Position numbers and translations under genes: made by a program | Source: Marinilabiliales bacterium | GTDB lineage: Bacteria; Bacteroidota; Bacteroidia; Bacteroidales; F082 | NCBI GenBank assembly: GCA_002869365.1 | Contig: PKTA01000158.1 | Span: 1 to 35,779 of the forward strand | DNA: 35,779 nucleotides | Direction: 5' to 3' | Part shown: piece by piece, positions 24,705 to 32,781 of the stretch | How positions within the stretch are numbered: the stretch's first letter is position 1 | Layout: the number at the start of each line of letters is the position of its first letter | Notes under the pieces: model-generated | Told to the model about the DNA's origin: nothing | What the model saw: the letters and a program-made list of their open reading frames with translations, nothing else | Databases searched by the model: none

Positions 24705-25688
24705 ATGAAGAAAAATATTGCAATAGTTTGTGGAGGATTTAGTGGCGAATATGATGTTTCAATTGAGAGTGCTAAATTAGTACATAAGCATTTGGACGCA
24801 GAAAAGTATGAGGCGTATTTAGTTGTTATCGAGCCAAATGACTGGTTTTACAAAACTGCGGATGGAAAAAAAATTAATATTGATATGCAGGATTTTTCTT
24901 TGCAGTTGAACACTAAAAAGGTTCTTTTTGATGCTGTTTTCAATGTTATTCATGGTACACCGGGTGAGGATGGAAAATTGCAGTCGTATTTTGATATAAT
25001 CGGAATTCCTTATACCTCAAGTGGTGTCGACTCGTCTTCACTAACTTTTAATAAGTTTAATTGTAATGCATTTGTAAGTTCATACGGTATAAACAGAGCA
25101 AGGTCGATGTCGTATGTGAAAGGCGAGAAAATTGATAATGATGAAATTGTTAAAACTCTGGGTTTGCCTTTATTTATAAAGCCAAACAGAAGCGGGTCAA
25201 GCGTAGGAATATCTAAGGTAAAAAGTGTAGATGAAATTGCTGATGCAGTTAAAAAGGCTTTTGAAGCAGATGACAGAGTGTTAATAGAAGAATTTGTGGA
25301 TGGAAGAGAGATTGCTTGTGGAATTTTACAAAGGGGATCGGAAATAATTGTTTTACCACTAACAGAAATTGTTAGTAAAAATGAGTTTTTCGATTACGAA
25401 GCGAAGTATACCAAAGGAATGGCAGATGAAATTTGTCCTGCCCCAAATGTTCCTGAAGAAATTGAACAGGATATAAAAACTTTTTCAGCGTTTTTGTTTC
25501 ACCAAATGGATTGTAAAGGTTTTGTCAGGTTCGATTATATTTTTACCGATAGCGACCTTTATTTTTTGGAGGTAAATACCATACCTGGAATATCTGAAGC
25601 AAGTATATTACCTCAAATGGCTTTGGAATTTGGTTTAAGCTTTAAGGAATTCTTTAATATTGTTTTAGGCAATATTATTAAAAACTAA
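24705..25688 (+). CDS. ddl: D-alanine--D-alanine ligase
   Basis: Cytoplasmic ATP-grasp ligase making the D-Ala-D-Ala end of the peptidoglycan stem peptide. 327 residues. Visible: GGFSGEYDVSIESAK at the N-terminus, HGTPGEDGKLQSYFDIIGIPY, KPNRSGSSVGISKV, EEFVDGREIACGIL, the omega-loop Tyr in YEAKYTKG (Tyr in this position fits D-Ala rather than D-Lac ligases), and FLEVNTIPGISEASILPQM with the metal-binding Glu/Asn. Complete and of normal length. Its stop overlaps the convergent rdgB stop by four bases. Confidence 0.96.
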   Translation: MKKNIAIVCGGFSGEYDVSIESAKLVHKHLDAEKYEAYLVVIEPNDWFYKTADGKKINIDMQDFSLQLNTKKVLFDAVFNVIHGTPGEDGKLQSYFDIIGIPYTSSGVDSSSLTFNKFNCNAFVSSYGINRARSMSYVKGEKIDNDEIVKTLGLPLFIKPNRSGSSVGISKVKSVDEIADAVKKAFEADDRVLIEEFVDGREIACGILQRGSEIIVLPLTEIVSKNEFFDYEAKYTKGMADEICPAPNVPEEIEQDIKTFSAFLFHQMDCKGFVRFDYIFTDSDLYFLEVNTIPGISEASILPQMALEFGLSFKEFFNIVLGNIIKN

Positions 25689-26293
25689 TAATTGCCTTTA
25701 TTTAGGAAATCAATAAGTTTTGCCATTGCCTTGGCTCTGTGGCTAATTTTATTTTTTTCCTCGGAAGTCATCTGAGCAAATGATTTATTATACCCTTTGG
25801 GGAAGAAAACCGGGTCGTAACCAAAGCCTTCGCTACCATGTTTGCTTCTGGAAATTGATCCATAAACAATACCTTCAAAAAGATATTCTTTATTATTAAT
25901 AATCAATGAAATAACAGTTCTGAACCGGGCTGTTCTGTTCTCTTTTCCTTCAAGTTCTATCAAAAGTTTTTTTATGTTGGCCTCACTATCGCCGTCTTCT
26001 CCGGCATAACGCGCTGAATATACTCCCGGTTTGTTGTCAAGTATTTTAACTTCCAGGCCTGTATCGTCGGCAAAAACATCAATATTAAATTTGTTATGAA
26101 TGGTTCTTGACTTTATGGAAGCATTTTCATTTAAGGTTGTACCACTTTCTTCTATGTCGTCAAAAAATCCAATGTCTTTTAAGCCTAAGACCTCAAATTT
26201 TCCTGATAGGATTTCTCTAATCTCCTTTAATTTATGTTGATTGTTAGTTGCGAAAACCAGTCTATTTCTTTTATTTTCAGTAGTTTCAGTCAT
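25685..26293 (-). CDS. rdgB: Non-canonical purine NTP pyrophosphatase RdgB/HAM1
   Basis: Hydrolyses dITP, ITP and XTP to monophosphates, keeping deaminated purines out of nucleic acids. 202 residues. Motifs: FATNNQHKLKEI (phosphate-binding loop) at about 14-25, FADDTGLEV with the catalytic acids, PGVYSARYAG, GFGYDPVFFP and SHRAKAM near the C-terminus. Starts nine bases after the SGNH-lipoprotein stop, so the two are co-transcribed. Confidence 0.96.
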   Translation of the reverse strand: MTETTENKRNRLVFATNNQHKLKEIREILSGKFEVLGLKDIGFFDDIEESGTTLNENASIKSRTIHNKFNIDVFADDTGLEVKILDNKPGVYSARYAGEDGDSEANIKKLLIELEGKENRTARFRTVISLIINNKEYLFEGIVYGSISRSKHGSEGFGYDPVFFPKGYNKSFAQMTSEEKNKISHRAKAMAKLIDFLNKGNY

Positions 26294-26302
26294 TTTAATG
26301 TT

Positions 26303-27691
26303 TTATTGAGGAATACTTACTGCAGGATAATTAGATACATCAACCAAAGGAATTGCAGTAAAATATTTTTCATTTAGGGCTTCAATAAATTTATTAGCAA
26401 CGAGAGCATTTGCCTGAGGTGTTAAATGGATACCATCGAGAGAAAACACATTGCCATAAATAAATTCTGTTGTGAAGTTTACACCATTTGAGTTAACTCC
26501 ATTTTCAGCCAGATCTTTCATAAAACTATTGAAATCAACCATAGCCAAATTATTTTGAGTCGCTGACTGACTAATAATATTATTGAACGTTTCGGTGGCT
26601 GAATTTATCTTTTCAATTTCATCAATTGTAAGAATATAGCCATCACCTATGGGTGAATAAGTCCCCCAACTTCCGCATAAAATTGAATCGTAAGGGATAG
26701 TTAATAAAGCCAGTTCATTTTCATTCATTTGACGAAAGCGGTATTGCTGATCAACATCCATTTCGCCGTCGCTGATTACCATAGCATTTTTGCCAGTGGA
26801 AAAATTAATTCTATAATCTTTACCCTGATCTTCCATATAATCATTGTAGTTGGTATAATTGGCATTTAATTCATCGGCATCTTGCTGATTATCAATCTCT
26901 ATTTCATTAAATTTAATAGTTGTGAAAAAAGCGGCAGAAGAAATATCCGGAATATTTGCCAGAACACCTCCTTCGGTTATGCTTGATAAATATGAAACTA
27001 CAACCTGGTAAGAAGTACGAAAAATATCTGTATTTGTAATACTTGAAAGACCGCCCGAAGTAGCATATCCCAAAACATCGTTATTTCCTATCCAAAGGCT
27101 AAAAACAGTAGGATTTACTTTTTGTGCTTCATCCAATAATTTGTCGGTTGAAGAATCTTCGGCAAATCTTCCATAGTATGGATTAACCGAACCCATACCG
27201 GGCGTAATCATATGTGAAACTATAATTCCGGGAACACCTAAATTATTAAACGGCCGGTTTGCTGAGATATTAGTCATTAACTCTTGCATTAATTTATTCT
27301 GGTCGGGGTTTTCAACAGCCCTTTCCGGTATTAGCTTATTACTTCCATCACACATCGTTTCGTTTGCTAATATGTATTTAGTGTATAATTGCAGCCCTGA
27401 ACTTTCTATTGAAGGATAAACACCGTCTTCTGTCTCAATAAATGGGGTTTTAAAAATGCCATTTCCACCTGCCTGCGCCATTTGCTGAGAAATTATATTT
27501 GCATATGAATACCCTTGCCCCGATTTATACAAAGCGCCATCAGCATATCCGGCAGTAAGCGAATTTCCCATAGCAACATAACTACTTATGTCGATAGCAG
27601 GCTCATTAGTATCAGGATCTTTGCTGTCTTTTTTACAGGCAGAAATAGATATTATTAGAATAAGAAGTAGAATTGTTTGTGTAGTTTTCAT
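26303..27691 (-). CDS. SGNH/GDSL-hydrolase lipoprotein
   Basis: 462 residues from the ATG at 27691, chosen because it gives a clean lipoprotein signal with lipobox SISAC (Cys19); the 16 upstream codons of the open frame spoil it. SGNH blocks: MGNSLTAG with nucleophile Ser44, the N in FNNLGVPG, LWIGNNDVLGYA (GxND), and LDGIHLTPQAN with Asp419 and His422. Predicted lipid-anchored esterase or lipase; substrate unknown. The gene shares a divergent 93-base gap with the methyltransferase. Confidence 0.88.
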   Translation of the reverse strand: MKTTQTILLLILIISISACKKDSKDPDTNEPAIDISSYVAMGNSLTAGYADGALYKSGQGYSYANIISQQMAQAGGNGIFKTPFIETEDGVYPSIESSGLQLYTKYILANETMCDGSNKLIPERAVENPDQNKLMQELMTNISANRPFNNLGVPGIIVSHMITPGMGSVNPYYGRFAEDSSTDKLLDEAQKVNPTVFSLWIGNNDVLGYATSGGLSSITNTDIFRTSYQVVVSYLSSITEGGVLANIPDISSAAFFTTIKFNEIEIDNQQDADELNANYTNYNDYMEDQGKDYRINFSTGKNAMVISDGEMDVDQQYRFRQMNENELALLTIPYDSILCGSWGTYSPIGDGYILTIDEIEKINSATETFNNIISQSATQNNLAMVDFNSFMKDLAENGVNSNGVNFTTEFIYGNVFSLDGIHLTPQANALVANKFIEALNEKYFTAIPLVDVSNYPAVSIPQ

Positions 27692-27758
27692 TTTAAAAAT
27701 ATTTATTTGAAGCAAAAATAACATTTCATTTAACATCATTATTGTACACTCAATTAAT

Positions 27759-27766
27759 TAATTTTG
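27759..27766 (+). promoter_or_regulatory. Possible -7 box (TAATTTTG) for the methyltransferase gene
   Basis: Fits TAnnTTTG and lies 18 bases before the ATG, which would give a very short leader. TTG at 27742-27744 is 14 bases upstream, shorter than the usual spacing. Weak call. Confidence 0.4.
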
Positions 27767-27784
27767 TTTTAAATTTCATAATCG

Positions 27785-28507
27785 ATGAGTTTAAAGAAAC
27801 AATCAGATCCTTTTGTGCAGGCATGTGAGGATTATATGGGCGGAGACGATAATGCTCAAATAATAATAAATAGTAATAAAGCCGATTCTGAAGAAGTAAG
27901 TATATCATATTTTTTCAGATCCTATGACGAGATGCCTGATTTGGAAAAGCATGCATTGTTATTATGCGACGGCAAAGTACTGGATATTGGTGCAGGCACG
28001 GGTTCTCATTCACTCATTTTACAGGATTACGGATTGGATGTTACAGCGCTGGAAATAAACCCCGGACTGGTTAATGTAATGAAGCAAAGGGGCGTTAAAA
28101 ATGCTATTGGAAAAAATATTTATACTTTTTCCGGACAAAAATTTGATACACTTCTGCTATTAATGAATGGTATTGGATTAACAGGTGATTTTGATGGATT
28201 GAGGAATTTTTTAAAGCATGTAAAAACTATACTCAATCCCGGCGGCAATATTATTTTAGATTCTTCTGATATCATGTATTTATATGAAGAAGAGGATGGC
28301 TCATTTCTAATAGACTTAAGTGATGATTATTATGGAGTTTTAGAATATAATTTTGAATATAAAGGGGCTAAATCTGAAGTGTTTAAGTGGTTATATATCG
28401 ATTATGAGCAATTGAAGTTTTATGCTGAAGAAAGCGGATTTGATTGTGAATTATTATTGGAAGGTGATCATTATAACTATTTGGCAAAGCTTACATTAAT
28501 CACTTAG
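27785..28507 (+). CDS. Class I SAM-dependent methyltransferase
   Basis: 240 residues. Motif I VLDIGAGTGSH at 65-75 binds SAM; the acidic end of strand beta-2 is in VTALEINPGLV; motif IV region FDTLLLLMNGIGLTG; NPGGNIILDSS follows. These fit a Rossmann methyltransferase, but nothing in the sequence fixes the substrate (small molecule or protein). Last four bases overlap the convergent ung gene. Confidence 0.85.
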   Translation: MSLKKQSDPFVQACEDYMGGDDNAQIIINSNKADSEEVSISYFFRSYDEMPDLEKHALLLCDGKVLDIGAGTGSHSLILQDYGLDVTALEINPGLVNVMKQRGVKNAIGKNIYTFSGQKFDTLLLLMNGIGLTGDFDGLRNFLKHVKTILNPGGNIILDSSDIMYLYEEEDGSFLIDLSDDYYGVLEYNFEYKGAKSEVFKWLYIDYEQLKFYAEESGFDCELLLEGDHYNYLAKLTLIT

Positions 28508-29256
28508 TCAACGGGGTTCCAGTCTATTTCCCCCAACTGGTTTTCTTTTAAAATACTATTTGTTTTAGAAAAGTGTTTATTTCCAAAAAAACCACGACTG
28601 GCTGATAAAGGGGAGGGGTGCACACTTGTAAAAACAAAGTGTTTTTGTTCATCTATAAGTTTACGTTTATTAATGGCATAGTTACCCCACAAAAGAAAAA
28701 CTACTCCTGCTCTTAAATCTGAAATTGTTTTAATAGCTTTATCGGTAAATTTTTCCCAGCCTTTATCGTGATGAGATGCTGCTTCGTTTGCTCTTACAGT
28801 TAAAATCGAGTTTAGCAAAAGTACTCCTTGTTTAGACCATTTTTCTAAATTTCCTGTTTTTGCAACTGGAATTCCCAGGTCGTTATTAAGTTCTTTATAA
28901 ATATTTCTTAATGATGGAGGTAGTGCTATGCCCTGGGGCACTGAAAAGCATAAGCCATGCGCTTGTCCCGGACCATGATAAGGGTCTTGGCCAATGATTA
29001 CAACTTTTACTGAATATAGTGGACAAAGATTGAAAGCATTAAAAATATTATTCCCCGCCGGATAAATACTATACTTTGCTTTTTCTTCTTTTAGAAAATT
29101 CTTTAAATCAATAAAATATTCTTTTTCAAACTCTTCCCGTAAGGCTTCAAGCCAACTTTCTTCTAATTGTGGTTTCACCGATTTTTTTTTGTGTAAACTT
29201 AACAATATTCTTCGAAAATGCTTGTTATTTAGATAAAATCTGTTTTTCTTTGTCAT
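28504..29256 (-). CDS. ung: Uracil-DNA glycosylase (family 1)
   Basis: Removes uracil from DNA as the first step of base-excision repair. 250 residues with GQDPYHGPGQAHGLCFSV (catalytic Asp91), LLLNSILTVR, VFLLWGNYA and the DNA-intercalating HPSPLSASRGF with catalytic His. From ATG 29256 there is a basic N-terminal extension of about 26 residues not needed for the fold; a GTG at 29178 (Val27 of this reading) would give the normal family start. The extension is encoded across a run of nine A on the coding strand (T 29182-29190), so the start should be treated as uncertain. Confidence 0.95.
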   Translation of the reverse strand: MTKKNRFYLNNKHFRRILLSLHKKKSVKPQLEESWLEALREEFEKEYFIDLKNFLKEEKAKYSIYPAGNNIFNAFNLCPLYSVKVVIIGQDPYHGPGQAHGLCFSVPQGIALPPSLRNIYKELNNDLGIPVAKTGNLEKWSKQGVLLLNSILTVRANEAASHHDKGWEKFTDKAIKTISDLRAGVVFLLWGNYAINKRKLIDEQKHFVFTSVHPSPLSASRGFFGNKHFSKTNSILKENQLGEIDWNPVD

Positions 29257-29297
29257 ACATACTTTAATTGAAAATATTATTTAAGATATTGAAATTT

Positions 29298-29426
29298 ATG
29301 AAGAAATTAATAATACTTATCTCCGCAATTGTTGTGCTAATAGCATTTGCTACTTCATGTACATCATCCAGTAAATGTGCAGCTTATGGAGAGACTCACA
29401 AGTATCAGAAAGAATCAAAATACTAG
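29298..29426 (+). CDS. Small lipoprotein, 42 residues
   Basis: ATG at 29298, TAG at 29424-29426. N-terminus MKKLIILIS then a hydrophobic stretch and a lipobox-like FATSC (Cys21), followed by SSSKCAAYGETHKYQKE. The mature peptide of about 22 residues has a second Cys and a K-C-A-A-Y motif; I recall similar tiny lipoproteins with KC[AP]AY in Bacteroidota, but I cannot verify this here. No known function. Downstream of a divergent start with ung and 55 bases before the outer-membrane protein gene. Confidence 0.6.
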   Translation: MKKLIILISAIVVLIAFATSCTSSSKCAAYGETHKYQKESKY

Positions 29427-29481
29427 GAGTCAGAAATTCTTGCTTTCTTTTGTTGACCTTAGGGTTTTATAATGGTTGTGT

Positions 29482-30255
29482 ATGAAAAGTCGTTTTTACA
29501 TATTACTTTTCCTTGCAATGCTGTTTTATGGCATTGATGCAACCGCTCAGTTTGATACAGAATATATTGACACAACCGAATTTAAGGTTCTTTATCAGAG
29601 AAATAAAACTTATGGAGTTGAATTAAACAACCTGGGTTTAGGAATACAGTATCGCACGGGGAAGCGTATTAGTTATTTTTCCACAAGAATGTGGGAATTT
29701 GATTTTTCATATTTAAGATCTTTCAAACAATATAAAATCCAAAAACCTTATCAAGGAGCCCGAAGATACGTTTATGGTAAGAAAAATGATGTGTTTTTTT
29801 TAAGAGGTGGCATTATTAAAAAACAACTTTTAAACAGAAAACCATATTGGGGTGGGGTAGAAGTTCGTTTTATGTATGGAGGAGGTATTAGTTTAGGGCT
29901 TGCAAAACCATATTATCTCTATGTAATTTATCAGGTGGGAAACACTCAAACATACGAAACAGTTACTAAAATTTACAATGAAGATCCCGCACAACGCGAT
30001 TGGCTGGATGAGTTCGGTCGTGCTCCATTTTCAAAAGGATTAGGTGAGATAAGTTTACATCCTGGCGTTTATGGTAAAATCGGACTTAGTTTTGAATTTG
30101 GCACCGATCCAACAAAAATGAAAGTTGTTGAAGTTGGCCTCTTGGTTGATGCTTTACCTTATGGCGTATCAGTAATGGCTTATAATCCTAATAGTATTGT
30201 TTTCCCACAATTATTCTTGAGTTTTAGTTTGGGTAAACGCTTTAATAAATACTAA
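29482..30255 (+). CDS. Predicted outer-membrane beta-barrel protein, function unknown
   Basis: 257 residues from ATG 29482 (a TTG two codons earlier is possible but spoils nothing and adds little). Signal peptide to about residue 23 (…DATAQ). The rest alternates hydrophobic and polar residues, with many aromatic strand ends and a C-terminal FPQLFLSFSLGKRF, as expected for an outer-membrane barrel. No charged catalytic motif or named domain. I recognise the style as a conserved Bacteroidota hypothetical but cannot name the family. Possibly co-transcribed with the small lipoprotein upstream. Confidence 0.75.
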   Translation: MKSRFYILLFLAMLFYGIDATAQFDTEYIDTTEFKVLYQRNKTYGVELNNLGLGIQYRTGKRISYFSTRMWEFDFSYLRSFKQYKIQKPYQGARRYVYGKKNDVFFLRGGIIKKQLLNRKPYWGGVEVRFMYGGGISLGLAKPYYLYVIYQVGNTQTYETVTKIYNEDPAQRDWLDEFGRAPFSKGLGEISLHPGVYGKIGLSFEFGTDPTKMKVVEVGLLVDALPYGVSVMAYNPNSIVFPQLFLSFSLGKRFNKY

Positions 30256-30414
30256 TTTCTCAATAACTTAATTTCTTCCTAATAAGCATATATCTTACAC
30301 TTTTGTGTTGTTCTGAGTATCAAATCTAAGATAGAACGGTAATGCTTTAAGTTTAGATATTAGTTATTTCTTCTTCTATTAATATAATAATCAAAGTTTT
30401 ATTAGCAACCTCAA

Positions 30415-30445
30415 TAAAAAAAGGGCGATTAAATAACCGCCCTTC
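30415..30445 (-). terminator. Terminator of the minus-strand cargo operon
   Basis: Perfect seven-base stem AAGGGCG (30421-30427) with CGCCCTT (30438-30444) and a 10-base loop. On the minus strand the stem is followed by a run of T (A 30415-30422 on the plus strand), so it terminates the gene ending at 30468. The remainder of gap 30256-30467 shows nothing further. Confidence 0.88.
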
Positions 30446-30467
30446 CTTTATTATTAATAATTATCTT

Positions 30468-32753
30468 TTAATTCTTAAACAATTTCTTATTGACAGAAAT
30501 ATTATCACGTTTTACATTTATCATGTAAATACCTTTTGATAACTCATTATTAAGATTAAGTTTTACAATATTCTTTCCTGCTTTAGCAGTATAATATGAA
30601 TTGTAAATTTCTTTACCGCTAATGTCAGTAATCACAATTTGATAGTCAGCAACATCGGTACTGTTTACCTCCACACTGAAATTACCATTTGTTGGATTTG
30701 GATATATATCAACTGATTTTTCGCTAAACAAATCTTCAATTGCCTCAGGACCTTCAACTTCGAAAGACCAAATCTGACTCCATGAAGAAGTATCTAATCC
30801 TGCAACACCTCTAACTTTCCAAAAGTAAATTTCTTTTTCATCAAGAGGTTTAATGCTTTGATAATAAGCGTCTTCGGTAAATCCAATTTCAGGATTTGTG
30901 AAGTTATTGTCTTTGTCAATAAATATCTCATAGGCAGCTGCTCCGAGAACTTCTTCCCAAGAAAATCTTACACTTCTTTTAATGTCAGTTTCATTATTTT
31001 CAGGAGAAACAAGATTAATATTATCAACTGTAGTGAATGAATATGCTTCTGTCCAATCTGAAATATCATCAGGATGCTCTGCTCTTACTCTCCAGAAATA
31101 CTCTTCTGAAAAATTAAACCCACTTAATTTAATTGAAGTAGAGTCAACTATATAGTTTAGTGCTGAAGAGAAATCCTCAAATTTTGAAACTTCAATGTAA
31201 TAGCGTGTAACGCCTTGGTATTCACTCCATTCAAATACAATCTCTAGTTGTTCATCTGAGGAACCATCTGAAGGTGATTCTAACTCAGGATACATATAAG
31301 ATTCCATCGATTTGGCTCCTGACCAAACAGATGTGTCATTATTATTAATTCCTCTAACTCTATAGTAAAATGATTTACCAAACAGCAAATTTCCAAATTT
31401 ATAATTTGTTGAATCAGGGTTAACACTTATAATCTTACTCCAAGGACTATTAAATCCTTCACCAGCTTTATTAATAAGAACACCACCTTCACCGGCAGCA
31501 ATACCATAACCATCTTTCAAGAATACTGTATTTATGTCGTTAGTAGTACCTGAAGCGAGTTGTTGCCAATCAGAACCATTAAATGTCCACATTACACCAT
31601 CTTTACCAACTGCATATGAAGTAGCGCCATCAAAAGAAATTCCGTAAAGGTCTTTGCTTGATGTTTCGTATTCTACCCATTCGGTTCCATCATAATGGTT
31701 AATTCTACCTGATTTTGAGGCTACCCAACCATCTGTTGCTGAATTAAACCAAATTCCATAATGATCTTTTGTTCCTGCCTCATTTCCTGTCCAATTGGTT
31801 CCATCATAATTAATAACTATTTTACCTTTTCCACAAGCCCAATAATTATTAGCATCGATTACATCAATAGCAAAATAATCTTCTGTAATATCATTTGAGC
31901 CATCGCTTGCAACCTCCGTGGAAAACGTTCCTGCAGTATATTTTACAATTACACCACCATCACCAACTGCATAGCCATTATCTGCATCAGCAAATGCTAT
32001 ACCTCTTAAGTTTTCGGTAGTACCGGCATCCATGCTAGTCCATGTGCTTCCATCGTATGATAAGAATGTACCATTATCACCTACTATATATCCATGACTT
32101 GCATCAACAAAGAACACTTCATTTAAAGCTTCACTAACACCGGCATCCATACTAGTCCATTCGGCACCATCATAATGCATCACTAATCCATTGTCGCCCA
32201 CTAACCACATATCACTTTCACTAAGTAAATATGAACCAAAAATATCCTCGGTAGTTGAAAGTTCAACTTTATTCCATATATATGAAGTGTCGATTTGTAT
32301 TTGATATCTAAGCAAACCAGTTAATTCCTCCCAGGTAACTTTTGGATTAGCGAAAACCATTGATCCGTTGTTTGGGGTTGCCAGAGTAACTGTGATTGCA
32401 GTGGTAAACGACCATTCTTCTGACCAATCAGACATGTCATCACCATCATAGGCTCTAACTCTCCAGTAATATGTTTGACCAAAATAAAGGTCTTCCATTT
32501 CTTTTGCAGTTACTTCCGATTTTGGGAAAGTAATTGCATCACTGAAGTCGGACTGTGTTGCTACTTGCAATTCATATAAAACCTCCAGAGTTCCTCCGGT
32601 AACCGCATTCCAGTCGAGAATAACATTTGGTGCTAACTCTACTTCTCCATTTTCAGGTAAATTCAAGGAAGGCGCATAAACCCTTACTTGCCCAAAAACA
32701 GATACTGTAAAGAGTATCATTATTAGACTTAAAATTGAATATAGATTTCTCAT
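30468..32753 (-). CDS. Secreted FN3-like/seven-blade propeller protein with T9SS type A sorting domain
   Basis: 761 residues from ATG 32753 (the open frame extends to a TTG at 32777). Signal peptide to about residue 22. Four fibronectin-type-III-like domains, each carrying a Y-[WY]-R-V-R or YFWKVRG strand: about 25-119, a second one split by the propeller (122-164 and 436-485), 488-575 and 578-667. Seven propeller repeats of about 38-42 residues (166-433) share the pattern G-x-x-F-x-D-A-x-x-G-Y-x-V-G-x-x-G-x-x-x-x-Y-D-G-x-x-W, resembling Ycf48-like blades. Sorting domain about 678-761 (IYPNPTNGNF, LSKGIYMINVKR). No enzymatic motif; probably adhesive or scaffold. 28 bases downstream of the next gene. 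Confidence 0.87.
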   Translation of the reverse strand: MRNLYSILSLIMILFTVSVFGQVRVYAPSLNLPENGEVELAPNVILDWNAVTGGTLEVLYELQVATQSDFSDAITFPKSEVTAKEMEDLYFGQTYYWRVRAYDGDDMSDWSEEWSFTTAITVTLATPNNGSMVFANPKVTWEELTGLLRYQIQIDTSYIWNKVELSTTEDIFGSYLLSESDMWLVGDNGLVMHYDGAEWTSMDAGVSEALNEVFFVDASHGYIVGDNGTFLSYDGSTWTSMDAGTTENLRGIAFADADNGYAVGDGGVIVKYTAGTFSTEVASDGSNDITEDYFAIDVIDANNYWACGKGKIVINYDGTNWTGNEAGTKDHYGIWFNSATDGWVASKSGRINHYDGTEWVEYETSSKDLYGISFDGATSYAVGKDGVMWTFNGSDWQQLASGTTNDINTVFLKDGYGIAAGEGGVLINKAGEGFNSPWSKIISVNPDSTNYKFGNLLFGKSFYYRVRGINNNDTSVWSGAKSMESYMYPELESPSDGSSDEQLEIVFEWSEYQGVTRYYIEVSKFEDFSSALNYIVDSTSIKLSGFNFSEEYFWRVRAEHPDDISDWTEAYSFTTVDNINLVSPENNETDIKRSVRFSWEEVLGAAAYEIFIDKDNNFTNPEIGFTEDAYYQSIKPLDEKEIYFWKVRGVAGLDTSSWSQIWSFEVEGPEAIEDLFSEKSVDIYPNPTNGNFSVEVNSTDVADYQIVITDISGKEIYNSYYTAKAGKNIVKLNLNNELSKGIYMINVKRDNISVNKKLFKN

Positions 32754-32781
32754 ATCTGAATTATTTTCTTTTTTCAAAAAT

